Assembly (NCBI RefSeq): GCF_029892565.1
Contig: NZ_JARXVH010000010.1
Coordinates: forward strand, 124,001 to 188,000
From: Streptomyces pseudovenezuelae
GTDB lineage: Bacteria > Actinomycetota > Actinomycetes > Streptomycetales > Streptomycetaceae
Reading direction: 5' to 3'
Length of the DNA: 64,000 bases
Positions 24,362 to 33,449 of the stretch are shown in pieces. How positions within the stretch are numbered: position 1 is the first letter of the stretch; each line of letters begins with the position of its first letter. A program made the position numbers and the translations under genes. Below the pieces are notes generated by a model. It did not search any database and was not told the origin of the DNA. It saw only the letters and a list, made by a program, of their open reading frames with translations.

Positions 24362-26361
24362 AGGAGCAGGATCACCACGCCGAGCGGGTCGAGGAGCAGC
24401 GGTTCCCCCTCCTCGACCCGCTTGCCGGTCAGCAGGTCGGTCGCGGGGGTGTGCGCGGTCAACCGCGCAGGTTCCGGGGCGTGGTTGAGCAGGAAGAGGA
24501 GACGGGTGCCGTCGGGGGCGACCCGGGTCGACGTCTCCACGGCGGGGTGGTCCGCGTACGGGCCGAGCAGCCCGTGCCGGTCGAGGACCCGGCGTACGAC
24601 CGCGTCGACGCCCGGCTGGTCCAGCGCGGTGGCCACGTACCAGCCCTCGCCCGCGCCGAAGCGGTGCCGGGTGACCGCCGGGGTGCCCGCGTAGAAGTCG
24701 GCGCCGTACGTGCCGACCGGCTCGGCGTCGCACGGCAGCACGATCTCGAAGACGAGCCGGGCCTCGCAGCTCAACTCCCCCAGCCGCACGGGCTGTACGA
24801 CGTCCGGCGGACGGGCGTCCCACTCGTCGACCCGGATGCCCATGAGGGGTGCGAGCGGTCCGGGGACGTCGGTGAGGAACGCGCGGTCGTGCTCGTCGAC
24901 CCGGCCGGACAGGAACGTCGTCAGGACGGTGCCGCCGCGCGACGCGACGGTTTCGAGACGGGTGGCGAGGTCGCCCTTGACCATGTGCAGGACGGGCGCG
25001 AGCACCACGTCGTACGGGGTGAGGTCGGCGGTGTGCGGGACGACGTCGACGTCGGCGCCGGCCTCGCGGGCGGCCCGGTAGTAGGCGTGGACGACCTCGA
25101 CGTAACGGACGTGCCGGGAAGGGCCGTCGGAGATCTCCAGGGCCCACCAGCTGTCCCAGTCGAAGAGAAGGGCGGTACGCGCGGGTGTCCGGGCGCCCAG
25201 GGTCGCACCGCCGAGCAGCTCCAACTCCCTTCCGGTCTCAGCCACTTCACGGAAGACGCGGGTGTCGTCGCGGCCCGCGTGGCCGATGACCGCCCCGTGG
25301 TACTTCTCGCAGGCTCCACGGGAGGCGCGCATCTGGAAGTAGAGGGCCGCGTCGGCGCCGTGGGCGATGGACTGGAAGGTGGCGAGGCGGAGTTCGCCGG
25401 GGCGGCGCAGCGGGTTGACGTCACGGCAGGCCGTCGTCGACGGGGTCTGTTCCATCAGCCAGAAAGGGGCGCCGTCCTTGAGCCCCCGCATCAGGTCGTG
25501 GGCGAGGGCGGCCCGGGTCGGCGGGGCGTCCAGGGGCGGGTAGTTGTCCCAGGAGGCGAGGTCGAGGTGGGGTGCCCAGCGGTGGTAGTCGAGCGGGCGG
25601 TACAGGCCCATGAAGTTGGTGGTGACGGGCCTGTCCGGGTCGTGCCGACGGATCGCCTCCTTCTCGGCGAGGAAGCAGCCGAGCAGGGCGTCGGTGGTGA
25701 AGCGGAGGTAGTCCAGGGTGATGCCCTGGAAGGCGGTGTGGTCGGTGCCGCGCCAGTGCTCGGTGAGTGCGCTCGGCGGCTCGATCTGGTCCCAGTCGGT
25801 GTAGCGGTGCGACCAGAAGGTGGTCCACCAGGCGTCGTTGAGGGCGTCGAGAGTGCCGTGCCGGTCGCGCAGCCAGTCCCGGAAGGCGTCGGCGCACAGG
25901 TCGCAGTAACAGGCGCCGCCGTACTCGTTGTTGAGGTGCCAGGCGATCAACGTCGGGTGCTCGGCGTACCGTTCGGCCAGCCGTCCCGCCAACGCGGTGG
26001 CCGCCGTCCGGTACGCCGGTGAGCTGGGGCAGAAGTTGTGCCGCTGGCCGTAGCGGTGGCGGCGCCCCTCGAAGTCGGTGCGGTTGACCTCGGGGTGGCG
26101 TTTGGCGAGCCAGGGCGGGAGGGCGGCCGTGCCGGTGGCCAGGCAGACCTGGCGGCCCTCGGCGGCGGCGCGGTCGAGGATGCGGTCGAGGACGGTGAAG
26201 TCGTAGGTGTCCTCGGCGGGTTGGGTGAGGGACCAGGCGAAGACGCCGACGGTGAGGGTGTCGATCCCGGCCCGGCCGAACAGTCGATGATCCTCGTCCC
26301 ACACCTCCTCGGGCCACTGCTCCGGGTTGTAGTCACCGCCGTACCGGATCTTGTCCGTCAT
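24328..26361 (-). CDS. GH42 beta-galactosidase (possible alpha-L-arabinopyranosidase side activity)
   Basis: A 677-residue cytoplasmic glycosidase, the last gene of the LplBC operon. The opening RYGGDYNPEQWPEEVW is typical of GH42. Predicted acid/base Glu146 lies in HLNNEYGG and nucleophile Glu304 in WLMEQTPS. Four cysteines (C111, then CYCDLC at 151-156) match the zinc site of GH42 trimers. GH42 enzymes hydrolyse beta-galactosides and sometimes alpha-L-arabinopyranosides; with GH39 and GH67 nearby, trimming of hemicellulose side chains is likely. ATG 26361 overlaps the YesL stop (ATGA). The 3' end overlaps the convergent AhpD-like gene by 34 bp. Confidence 0.92.
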   Translation of the reverse strand: MTDKIRYGGDYNPEQWPEEVWDEDHRLFGRAGIDTLTVGVFAWSLTQPAEDTYDFTVLDRILDRAAAEGRQVCLATGTAALPPWLAKRHPEVNRTDFEGRRHRYGQRHNFCPSSPAYRTAATALAGRLAERYAEHPTLIAWHLNNEYGGACYCDLCADAFRDWLRDRHGTLDALNDAWWTTFWSHRYTDWDQIEPPSALTEHWRGTDHTAFQGITLDYLRFTTDALLGCFLAEKEAIRRHDPDRPVTTNFMGLYRPLDYHRWAPHLDLASWDNYPPLDAPPTRAALAHDLMRGLKDGAPFWLMEQTPSTTACRDVNPLRRPGELRLATFQSIAHGADAALYFQMRASRGACEKYHGAVIGHAGRDDTRVFREVAETGRELELLGGATLGARTPARTALLFDWDSWWALEISDGPSRHVRYVEVVHAYYRAAREAGADVDVVPHTADLTPYDVVLAPVLHMVKGDLATRLETVASRGGTVLTTFLSGRVDEHDRAFLTDVPGPLAPLMGIRVDEWDARPPDVVQPVRLGELSCEARLVFEIVLPCDAEPVGTYGADFYAGTPAVTRHRFGAGEGWYVATALDQPGVDAVVRRVLDRHGLLGPYADHPAVETSTRVAPDGTRLLFLLNHAPEPARLTAHTPATDLLTGKRVEEGEPLLLDPLGVVILLLQFEAANMPTS

Positions 26362-27134
26362 GCCGTGAAGTCCTCCTCGGTCTCGACGATCACCGAACGG
26401 CTGCTGTGCAGCAGGGACATGAGCAGCGGGGCGGCCAGCAGCGCGGGCAACGCCTCGGTCAGCAGGGCGGTACCGGTGGCGGCCAGGACGAGCAACGAGG
26501 CTGCGGCGAGGGTGGCGCGGGCGTGCCGGACGAGGAAGTACGCGGCGAGGCGGGCGGTGTCACGGGCACGGAACGTGAAGAGCGAGGTGAGGACGAGGGC
26601 GTGGGCGCCCCAGAGGAGGGACGCGATCCCGACGGCCGCGAGCAGCACGGCCCACCAGCCGGGCAGGCCGGTGGCGGCGAAGTGGGTGAGCGTGAAGCCG
26701 ATGACCGTGAGCCAGGCGAGCAGCGGTGTCCAAAGCTTCAGGGCGGGGAGGGCGTTGAGCCGCCAGCCGCGTGCGTACGCGCGGGCCGGGTGGAGGTCGG
26801 TGAGGTCGCGGGTGCGGTGGTGCAGGGCGTAGAGGGCGGCGGAGAGGGCCGGGCCGAGGGGGAGCAGGCAGCCGGCGGCAAGGGGGAGGTTGGCGGGGTC
26901 GGGGCCGAGGAGCAGCAGGCCCGCGAGGCCTGGGGAGGAGGAGGCGAGGAGGAGGGCCTCGATGGTGAGGAGGGTGTGGATCAGGGCGGCGGCTCGGGAG
27001 AGGGGGCCTGTGCCGAAGGAGGGCGATGCGGTGGAGGCCCTGCGGGGCGGCCCGGCGTGGGCGGCGGGCGTCGACTCCGGCCGACTACCCGCTTCCCAGG
27101 TAGCGCCGCCAACTGCCGTACGCGCGCCGCTCAT
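26358..27134 (-). CDS. YesL/DUF624-family membrane protein
   Basis: A 258-residue membrane protein with a Pro/Ser-rich N-terminus of about 50 residues and five to six hydrophobic segments (LIHTLLTIEALLLAS, then PLLAWLTVIGFTLTHF, and others). The pattern matches the DUF624 (YesL) family, whose members lie almost always beside LplABC-type oligosaccharide transporters; their biochemical role is unknown. ATG 27134 overlaps the GH39 stop as ATGA and follows GGGAGGGAG, so a longer frame from 27362 is rejected. The last codons overlap the GH42 start, so three consecutive genes are translationally coupled. Confidence 0.78.
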   Translation of the reverse strand: MSGARTAVGGATWEAGSRPESTPAAHAGPPRRASTASPSFGTGPLSRAAALIHTLLTIEALLLASSSPGLAGLLLLGPDPANLPLAAGCLLPLGPALSAALYALHHRTRDLTDLHPARAYARGWRLNALPALKLWTPLLAWLTVIGFTLTHFAATGLPGWWAVLLAAVGIASLLWGAHALVLTSLFTFRARDTARLAAYFLVRHARATLAAASLLVLAATGTALLTEALPALLAAPLLMSLLHSSRSVIVETEEDFTA

Positions 27135-28639
27135 TGCGGCTCCCTCCCCAGCAACCGCCCCTCGTCCCACCACTCCGGCGCCTCCTCCTCGACAGGGCTG
27201 AGCTCGACGAGGGTCACCTCGTGGCGGGCGAGCGTGAGGGCGAGATCCACTCGTCCGTCCTCGACCGGAAGCCGCTCGTGACGTCGTCCCGGCTCCGACG
27301 CCTCGTGGAGTACGTCGAGTTGGTGCCGCCGGGGCGAGCGCGGGCTGCCCATCCGTTGCCACGCGGTGCGCGCGTTGCCGTGCTCTTCGTCCACCGTGGA
27401 GCGGAGCGCGAACGCCTCCCCCGCGCCGATCGGGACGGACAGCCGCAGGGTGTGCCGCTCGGGGCCGGGGGTCTCGCCGGTCGGGTCGACCGGAGCCCAG
27501 GCGAGGACGGTGACCCGACCATCGGCGTGCCGGGTCACCAGGTGGTCCTCGCCCCGGGTCAGCAACTCCTCGCCCATGCGGGCCAGGAACGCGTACAGGT
27601 GGTACGTCGGCTTCTTGACCTGGCGGTGGGTGAGGAGGCCGAAGCCGCCGTGGAAGAGCGCGGTCGGGACGCCGGCCTCCTCGAACATGTCACTGAACGT
27701 CCAGTACGAGAAGGAGTCGGCGTGGTCGGCGCCGGCGGCCAGCACCGGAGCGAGGTAGGCGGCGTGGAAGGCGGTGTCGTGGATCGGGTTGTCGGGGCGG
27801 TAGGAGGAGTTGAACTCGGTGATGTGGACGGGGAGTTCGGCGAGCCGCGTGCCCTTCAGCCGGTCGCGGGGCGTGGCGAACTGGGCCAGCAGGTCGGACA
27901 CCGGGGCGAGGGTCTGGTGGACGCCGAACGGGACGTGCTGGGCGGGACCGGAGCTGTACGCGTGCTTGGACACGAAGTCGACCGGCACGTCCCGGTGTTC
28001 GGCGAACTCGGCGAAGCGGTCGAGCCACTCGTCGGCGCCGGGTGAGATCGCCGGGCCGCCGACCTGGAGTCCCGCGTCCACCTCCTTCACGGTGTGCGCG
28101 GTGACCTCGTAGAGCCGGTGGTACGCCGACTCGTCCGCGTCCTGCCAGAAGTCGGGGAGATTGGGTTCGTTCCAGACCTCGATGGGCCAGGTCCGCACCT
28201 CGTCGAGGCCGTAGCGGTCGACGAGGTGGGTGAGGGTGACCCGCACGAGGGCGGCCCACTCCTGGTGCGAGCGGGGTGGGGTGACGTTGCCGCGCCACCA
28301 GAACACGGTCTGCTCCCCCGACGCCAACTCACCCGGCATGAAGCCGAGTTCGAGGAACGGGCGGATGCCCAGCTCCAGGTAGGCGTCGATCACCTGGTCG
28401 ACGTAGGAGAAGGAGTGCCGGACCCGGCGCTCGCCCTGCCACTCGTAGGGCCGGTACACGCCCATGCCGTCGCTGAGCAGGCCGTGGCCCCGGATGTGCC
28501 GGAAGCCGATGTCCTGTTGGAGGAGCCGCAGGGAGTCCTGGTAGTCGCGGCGCAGGGCGAGTTCGACGCGGCCCGTGCCGACACAGCGCCGCCAGGCGTC
28601 GGAGAAGCGGCCGGCCGGTTCGGCGGGGACGCGGATCAC
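27131..28639 (-). CDS. GH39 beta-xylosidase
   Basis: A 502-residue cytoplasmic enzyme. GTG 28639 overlaps the stop of the binding-protein gene (GTGA) and follows AAGGAG at five bases. The TIM barrel has acid/base Glu158 in WPIEVWNEPN and nucleophile Glu275 in VHITEFNSS, nearly the same positions as in characterised bacterial GH39 XynB enzymes (E160/E277). It would release xylose from imported xylo-oligosaccharides. The C-terminal beta-sandwich (about residue 370 onwards) is normal for the family. Its place between a solute-binding protein and YesL indicates that the transporter carries xylo-oligomers. Confidence 0.92.
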   Translation of the reverse strand: MIRVPAEPAGRFSDAWRRCVGTGRVELALRRDYQDSLRLLQQDIGFRHIRGHGLLSDGMGVYRPYEWQGERRVRHSFSYVDQVIDAYLELGIRPFLELGFMPGELASGEQTVFWWRGNVTPPRSHQEWAALVRVTLTHLVDRYGLDEVRTWPIEVWNEPNLPDFWQDADESAYHRLYEVTAHTVKEVDAGLQVGGPAISPGADEWLDRFAEFAEHRDVPVDFVSKHAYSSGPAQHVPFGVHQTLAPVSDLLAQFATPRDRLKGTRLAELPVHITEFNSSYRPDNPIHDTAFHAAYLAPVLAAGADHADSFSYWTFSDMFEEAGVPTALFHGGFGLLTHRQVKKPTYHLYAFLARMGEELLTRGEDHLVTRHADGRVTVLAWAPVDPTGETPGPERHTLRLSVPIGAGEAFALRSTVDEEHGNARTAWQRMGSPRSPRRHQLDVLHEASEPGRRHERLPVEDGRVDLALTLARHEVTLVELSPVEEEAPEWWDEGRLLGREPQ

Positions 28640-30291
28640 CCGTTCTCCTTCCTGAAGCGCTCGTAGGCCTTGTTGTGGAGGTCGACGAAGCGGTCCATGT
28701 TCTTCGCCTTCAACTCGGCGACGTAGGAGTCCCATTCGGACAGCGGGCGTTTGCCGAGGACGAACTTGAGGGTGTTCTGGACGGTGTGGTCCTTGAGCGG
28801 GGTGTCCCACAGCGAGGCCTGCTCCTGCTCCACGGACTCCAGCGGGTGGGCCGGGTCGATGGGGAGTTCCTTGCGCTGGGCCATGGCCGTCTGGAACTTC
28901 CGCTCGTCGGGGCCGAACGAGGAGGAGACCAGGGACCAGCTGCCGCCGTAGGTGAAGACGCCGTTGAAGAAGCCGTAGTCCTTCTGCAGGTCCTTCTTGG
29001 CGTCCGGGTCGGAGCCCATCAGGGAAATGCCGGGCTCCAGCGTGTACTTGCCGCCGGACTCGGTGTAAGTGACGCCCTTGACGCCCCACTTGCAGAGCTT
29101 CTGACCCTCGTCCGAGTACCAGAGCCAGTCGACGAACTGCATCATCGCGACGAAGCTGTCGCTCTTGAGAGCCTTGGCGGCGATCATGACGCCGTTCTCC
29201 ATCCGGGTGCCGCTCAGCACCACCGGACCCGCGGGACCGAGGGGTACCGGGATCATCTCGATCTTCGCGCCCTCGACCTGCTTCTCCAGGTTGTAGCGGT
29301 AGTTCTGCACCAGCTCCTGCGGGTTGGCGCTCATCGCGTAGCAGTCCTCGGCCAGCAGCTTCTGCACGGCCGCGTCGTCGGTCTGGCTGAAGCTCTCGGG
29401 GTCCATGAGCTTCTCGGCGACCAGGGTGCGCAGGTACTCGATCATCTGCCGGTACCCGTCGGTGGCGCCGGTGAAGACGAACTTCTTCGCCTGCGTGTCG
29501 AAGCTGATGTTGTCGTAGGACCAGCCGGCCCTGACCCCGTAAGCCTGGCCGAGATAGCCGAAGAGGGCGCCGCAGGGGAACGGGGTGTTGGTGCTCCAGC
29601 GGTCGGAGAACGGGTACTTGTCGGGGTACTCCTGCTTCAGCGCGGTGAGGACGTCGTGCACCTCGTCCCAGGTCGACGGCAGGCTCAGCCCGAGCCGGTC
29701 CAGGACGTCGGTGCGGAAGGACAGCGAGTAGCCGGACTTGACCTTCTCGTGCAGGCCGGGCAGCAGGTAGTACTTGCCGTCGGACTGGCGGATGGAGTCG
29801 AGTTCGGGCTCGAAGCGCCATCTCTTCACCTTGTCCCGGAAGTTGGGCATCAGGTGCACGTACTCGCTGACCGGGAGGATCGCGCCCGAGGACACGAACG
29901 CGACCTCGGAGGGGTGGTACGTCTTCGGGATCAGGAACGGGGCGTCGCCCGCGCCGATCAGGACGCTGCGCTTCTTCTCGTAGTCCGCCAGCGGGACGTC
30001 GATCGGCTTCAGGGTGATCCCGGTGCGCCTGGTCACCTCCTTCCAGAACAGCCAGCTGCTCTTGAGCGGGTAGACCGGGTTGTCGTTGTGCAGCATCGAG
30101 AAGGACAGCGCACCGGCGGCCTTGAACTGCTGGCCGACGCGGTACTCCTTCATCGCGCCGTTCTGCTTCTTGGAGAGGTCCTTGCCGTCCCCGCCGTCCC
30201 CGTCACCGCCGCAACCGGTCAGCGTGGCGAGGCCGACGAAGCCCGCGGCGGCGAGGATCTGACGCCGTGACAGCTGTCCTTCGTTCTTCAC
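28636..30291 (-). CDS. LplA-type oligosaccharide-binding lipoprotein
   Basis: A 551-residue exported lipoprotein. A twin-arginine motif (SRRQILAAAGFVGL, RR 9-10) and lipobox LTGC (Cys27) lie at the N-terminus of the protein from GTG 30291, which follows GGAG at five bases. Its size (about 550) and LPVSEYVHLMPNFRDKVKRW are typical of LplA/YtcQ-like binding proteins, which hold oligosaccharides from pectin, xylan or galactan. With GH39 and GH67 the ligand is probably a xylo-oligosaccharide, but this is inference. The stop overlaps the GH39 start. Confidence 0.88.
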   Translation of the reverse strand: MKNEGQLSRRQILAAAGFVGLATLTGCGGDGDGGDGKDLSKKQNGAMKEYRVGQQFKAAGALSFSMLHNDNPVYPLKSSWLFWKEVTRRTGITLKPIDVPLADYEKKRSVLIGAGDAPFLIPKTYHPSEVAFVSSGAILPVSEYVHLMPNFRDKVKRWRFEPELDSIRQSDGKYYLLPGLHEKVKSGYSLSFRTDVLDRLGLSLPSTWDEVHDVLTALKQEYPDKYPFSDRWSTNTPFPCGALFGYLGQAYGVRAGWSYDNISFDTQAKKFVFTGATDGYRQMIEYLRTLVAEKLMDPESFSQTDDAAVQKLLAEDCYAMSANPQELVQNYRYNLEKQVEGAKIEMIPVPLGPAGPVVLSGTRMENGVMIAAKALKSDSFVAMMQFVDWLWYSDEGQKLCKWGVKGVTYTESGGKYTLEPGISLMGSDPDAKKDLQKDYGFFNGVFTYGGSWSLVSSSFGPDERKFQTAMAQRKELPIDPAHPLESVEQEQASLWDTPLKDHTVQNTLKFVLGKRPLSEWDSYVAELKAKNMDRFVDLHNKAYERFRKENG

Positions 30292-30344
30292 GGATACTCC
30301 CTTGTTCCGTAAGAGACCTGGGCCGTACGTGAGGTGAGGGACCG

Positions 30345-31214
30345 TCAGCCCTTGACCGCGCCGAGCGTCACGCCCGAGACGAAGTAGCGCTGGACGAACG
30401 GGTACACGCAGATGATCGGCAGGGCGGTGAGGACGATGGTGACCGCCTGGATGTTCGCGCCGACCTGGCTCAACTGGTCGTTCGCGGCACCGGCGTTGCC
30501 GCCGCCGGTGGCGCCCGCGATGAGGTTGCGCAGATAGACGGTGACCGGCATCAGATCGGTCCGGTCCAGGTAGAGGAAGGCCCCGAACCAGGAGTTCCAG
30601 AAGGACACCGAGTAGAAGAGCACCATCGTCGCCACGACCGCCTTGGACAGCGGCAGCACGATCCGCAGCAGGATGCCGTAGGTGTTCAGGCCGTCGATCT
30701 GGGCGGCCTCCTCCAGTTCGGCCGGCAGGCTCTCGAAGAAGGCCTTCATCACCAGCAGGTTGAAGACGCTGATGGCGTTCGGCAGGGCCAGCGCCCAGAC
30801 GCCGTTCTTCAGGCCGAGGGTGGTGATCAGGATGTAGTTGGGGATCAGCCCGCCGGTGAAGAACATGGTGAACACGGCGATGCCGACCAGCACGCCTCGC
30901 CCCTTGAGGTTCTTCTTCGACAGGACGTAGGCGTAACAGGTCGTCAGAACCATCGCCAGGACCGTCGAGACGACCGTGTAGAACACGGTGTTGCCGTAGT
31001 TGCGCCAGAACATCCCGTCGTGGAACACGATGTTGTACGTGGTGAGGTTGAACCCCTTGGGCCACAGGGTCACTTCACCGGCCCTGATCTGGCGTTCCCC
31101 ACTGAACGATCGGGCGATGATGTTGACGAACGGGTACAGGGTCAGGAGCACGACGAGGGTGAGGATCACGCCGTTGACGCCCTGGAAGACCCGGTGGGAG
31201 CGGCTCGGCCTCAC
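30345..31214 (-). CDS. LplC-type oligosaccharide ABC permease
   Basis: A 289-residue inner-membrane permease of the YtcP/LplC group with six helices and EAA loop EAAQIDGLNTYGILLRIVLPLSK. The N-terminus VRPSRSHRVFQGVNGVILTLVVLL starts at GTG 31214, overlapping the stop of the lplB-like gene; a second GTG three bases earlier is equally possible. The C-terminus YFVSGVTLGAVKG is typical of this group. No ATPase is encoded in the operon; Streptomyces transporters of this class use the shared ATPase MsiK encoded elsewhere. Confidence 0.9.
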   Translation of the reverse strand: MRPSRSHRVFQGVNGVILTLVVLLTLYPFVNIIARSFSGERQIRAGEVTLWPKGFNLTTYNIVFHDGMFWRNYGNTVFYTVVSTVLAMVLTTCYAYVLSKKNLKGRGVLVGIAVFTMFFTGGLIPNYILITTLGLKNGVWALALPNAISVFNLLVMKAFFESLPAELEEAAQIDGLNTYGILLRIVLPLSKAVVATMVLFYSVSFWNSWFGAFLYLDRTDLMPVTVYLRNLIAGATGGGNAGAANDQLSQVGANIQAVTIVLTALPIICVYPFVQRYFVSGVTLGAVKG

Positions 31215-32197
31215 CACAGGCTCGTCCCGACCGTGCGGCGCGAGAGCTGGTTCGCGGTCGTGATCAGCACCAGGCCGATGACCGCCTCGAACAGCCCGAT
31301 GGCGGCGGCGAGGCTGAAGATGTTGGACTCCACACCGGTCCGGTAGACATACGTGGAGATCACGTCGGCGGTCGGGTAGGTCAGCGGGTTGTAGAGCAGC
31401 AGGACCTTCTCGAAGCCGACCGCCATGAAGGTGCCGATGTTGAGGATCAGCAGCGTGACCATGGTGGGGCGGATGCCGGGCAGCGTGACGTGCCAGATCT
31501 GCCGCCAGCGGTTCGCACCGTCGATGCGCGCGGCCTCGTAGAGATCCTCGTCGATCGTGGTGAGGGCGGCGAGGTAGAGGATCGTGCCCCAGCCGGCGGT
31601 CTGCCAGATCTCGGAGCCGACGTAGATCGTGCGGAACCAGCCGGGTTCCTGGATGAAGCGGATCGGGTCGTGCCCGAACCAGCCCAGGACGTGGTTGACC
31701 GGGCCGTCCCCGGCCAGCATCTGCATGGTCATGGCGGCGACGATGACCATCGACAGGAAGTGCGGGAGGTACGAGACCGACTGCACGAAGCGTTTCAGGG
31801 GGCGCCGGCGCACCTCGTTGAGCAGCAGCGCCAGCACGACCGGGATCGGGAAGCAGAAGACGAGCGTGAGCCCGCCGAGCCACAGCGTGTTGCGGAAGAC
31901 CTGCCAGAAGGTGGGGTCGGTGAGGAACATCCGCACATAGCGCAGGCCCGCCCACTGCTCGCCGAACATCGAACCGCCGGGCTCGAAGCGGCGGAAGGCG
32001 ATCACGTTGCCGATCATCGGCAGATAGCGGAAGACCAGGAAGAACAGCAGCGGCAGCACGGCCAGCGAGTACAGCTGCCAGTCGCGGCGCAGCGCCCGCC
32101 ACCAGCCACGGCGTGCGGTCGGGCGCACCCGACGGGGCGGGGGCCGAGGCGGGTCCTGAGTGCCGGGTGGGGAGGCCGACTTGACGGAGGTGCTCAT
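31211..32197 (-). CDS. LplB-type oligosaccharide ABC permease
   Basis: A 328-residue permease and the first gene of the six-gene operon. A Pro/Arg-rich cytoplasmic head of about 40 residues precedes six helices. RYLPMIGNVIAFRRFEPGG and the EAA loop EAARIDGANRWRQIWHVTLPGI are typical of LplB. ATG 32197 has AGAGGA six bases upstream. The upstream region contains a good sigma-70-like promoter and a CGAAACTTTCG box between promoter and start codon, pointing to repression by a xylan-responsive LacI-type regulator. The regulator gene is not in this window. Confidence 0.9.
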   Translation of the reverse strand: MSTSVKSASPPGTQDPPRPPPRRVRPTARRGWWRALRRDWQLYSLAVLPLLFFLVFRYLPMIGNVIAFRRFEPGGSMFGEQWAGLRYVRMFLTDPTFWQVFRNTLWLGGLTLVFCFPIPVVLALLLNEVRRRPLKRFVQSVSYLPHFLSMVIVAAMTMQMLAGDGPVNHVLGWFGHDPIRFIQEPGWFRTIYVGSEIWQTAGWGTILYLAALTTIDEDLYEAARIDGANRWRQIWHVTLPGIRPTMVTLLILNIGTFMAVGFEKVLLLYNPLTYPTADVISTYVYRTGVESNIFSLAAAIGLFEAVIGLVLITTANQLSRRTVGTSLW

Positions 32198-32227
32198 GCT
32201 CGGTCCTCTCAGACGGAGGCACGGAAC

Positions 32228-32238
32228 CGAAACTTTCG
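32228..32238. promoter_or_regulatory. CGAAACTTTCG operator between lplB-like and CE7 genes
   Basis: This perfect inverted repeat is the sequence I recall as conserved before actinomycete xylanase genes and bound by XlnR/BxlR-type repressors. It lies 31 bp upstream of the permease ATG and just downstream of its predicted transcription start. Confidence 0.65.
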
Positions 32239-32262
32239 AGCTTCTACCGGTAACTGCGCGGC

Positions 32263-32292
32263 AACTTAAAGGCACTAAGAAAGCGCTGTCAA
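32263..32292 (-). promoter_or_regulatory. Promoter of the LplBC-GH39-GH42 operon
   Basis: The minus strand reads TTGACA (32287-32292), 18 bases, TAAGTT (32263-32268). A near-palindrome GAAAGCGCTGTC (32279-32290, one mismatch between the arms) overlaps the -35 box and could be a second LacI-type site. Confidence 0.55.
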
Positions 32293-32444
32293 TGGGTGTC
32301 ACAGCGGTCTTTAGCGGTCTGCTGGTACAGGAGCGGTCACCGGCACCGGAGTTGGAAGCCGCGGCGGGCGGGGTAGAACACGGGAGCCCGGCACTGCGAT
32401 CTCCGCAAGTTTCCTTCTCTAGCCCGACTCCTGCGAGGTGCCCC

Positions 32445-33449
32445 GTGCCCGCGTTCGACTTACCCCTGAGCGAGTTGGAGCGCCATCGTCCGGTTCCCGC
32501 GGAGCCCACCGACTTCGACGCCTTCTGGCAGGACACCCTGAAGGAGGCCGGACAGTGGGATCCCGTGATCTCCGTGACGCCGGCGGAAAACGGCCTGCGG
32601 TTGACCGAGTCGTGGGACGTGACGTTCCGGGGCTTCGCCGGGGATCCGGTACGGGCCTGGTTCAGCCGGCCGGCGGGCGGCTCACGGGCCCTGCCGGCGG
32701 TCGTCGAGTACGCCGGTTACGGTCGCGGCCGGGGCTTCCCCCACGAGCGGCTGACCTGGGTGAACGCCGGGTACGCGCACCTGCTCATGGACAACCGGGG
32801 CCAGGGCGACCAGTACGGCTGCGGCGGCGGCACACCCGACCCGCACGCCGCGGCGCTCGGTGGGCCAGGCCCTGCCGTGCGCGGCCTGCTCGACCCGCGC
32901 GACGCCCACTACCGCCGGCTCATCACGGACGCGGTCCGCGCGGTCGCCGCGGTACGCACACTGCCCGGCGTGGACGGCACCCGCACAGCGGTCGTCGGCA
33001 ACAGCCAGGGCGGTGGACTCGCCCTGGCCGTCGCGGGGTTGGTCCCGGATCTGGCAGCGGTGCTGGTCACCGCGCCGCTGCTGTGCGGCATCCGGCGCGC
33101 GCTGGACCTCACGGACGGCGGTCCCTACGGGGAGATCGCGGCCTTTCTCGCCGTGCGCCGGGGCGCCGAGACGGCCGTCTACCGCACCCTCGCCTATCTG
33201 GAGGGCATCTCCTTCGCCCGACGGGCCCGCGCCCCGGCCCACTTCGGGGTCGGCCTGCGGGACACCGTGTGCCCGCCGAGCGGGGCGTACGCCGCCTTCA
33301 ACCGGTATGCCGAGTTGACCGGCGGCGCCGCCCGCAAGGAACTGCACTGCTATCCGTACAACGGCCACGAGGGCGGCGACGCGGTGCACGTACGCCGCCA
33401 ACTCGCCTGGTTGGCCGAGGTGTTGGAGGTCAGCCGGTCGCGAGCGTGA
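32445..33449 (+). CDS. CE7 acetyl xylan esterase/cephalosporin-C deacetylase family esterase
   Basis: A 334-residue alpha/beta hydrolase without signal peptide, so probably cytoplasmic. GTG 32445 follows GAGGTG. CE7 signatures are RGQGDQ (about residue 120), the nucleophile motif GNSQGGG (Ser about 187) and the C-terminal HE pair in YNGHEGGDA. CE7 enzymes deacetylate small acetylated xylo-oligosaccharides and other acetyl esters, which fits removal of acetyl groups after uptake by the divergent LplBC system. Both genes share an intergenic region with a CGAAACTTTCG operator. The last 20 bp overlap the end of the second GH92 gene. Confidence 0.88.
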   Translation: MPAFDLPLSELERHRPVPAEPTDFDAFWQDTLKEAGQWDPVISVTPAENGLRLTESWDVTFRGFAGDPVRAWFSRPAGGSRALPAVVEYAGYGRGRGFPHERLTWVNAGYAHLLMDNRGQGDQYGCGGGTPDPHAAALGGPGPAVRGLLDPRDAHYRRLITDAVRAVAAVRTLPGVDGTRTAVVGNSQGGGLALAVAGLVPDLAAVLVTAPLLCGIRRALDLTDGGPYGEIAAFLAVRRGAETAVYRTLAYLEGISFARRARAPAHFGVGLRDTVCPPSGAYAAFNRYAELTGGAARKELHCYPYNGHEGGDAVHVRRQLAWLAEVLEVSRSRA

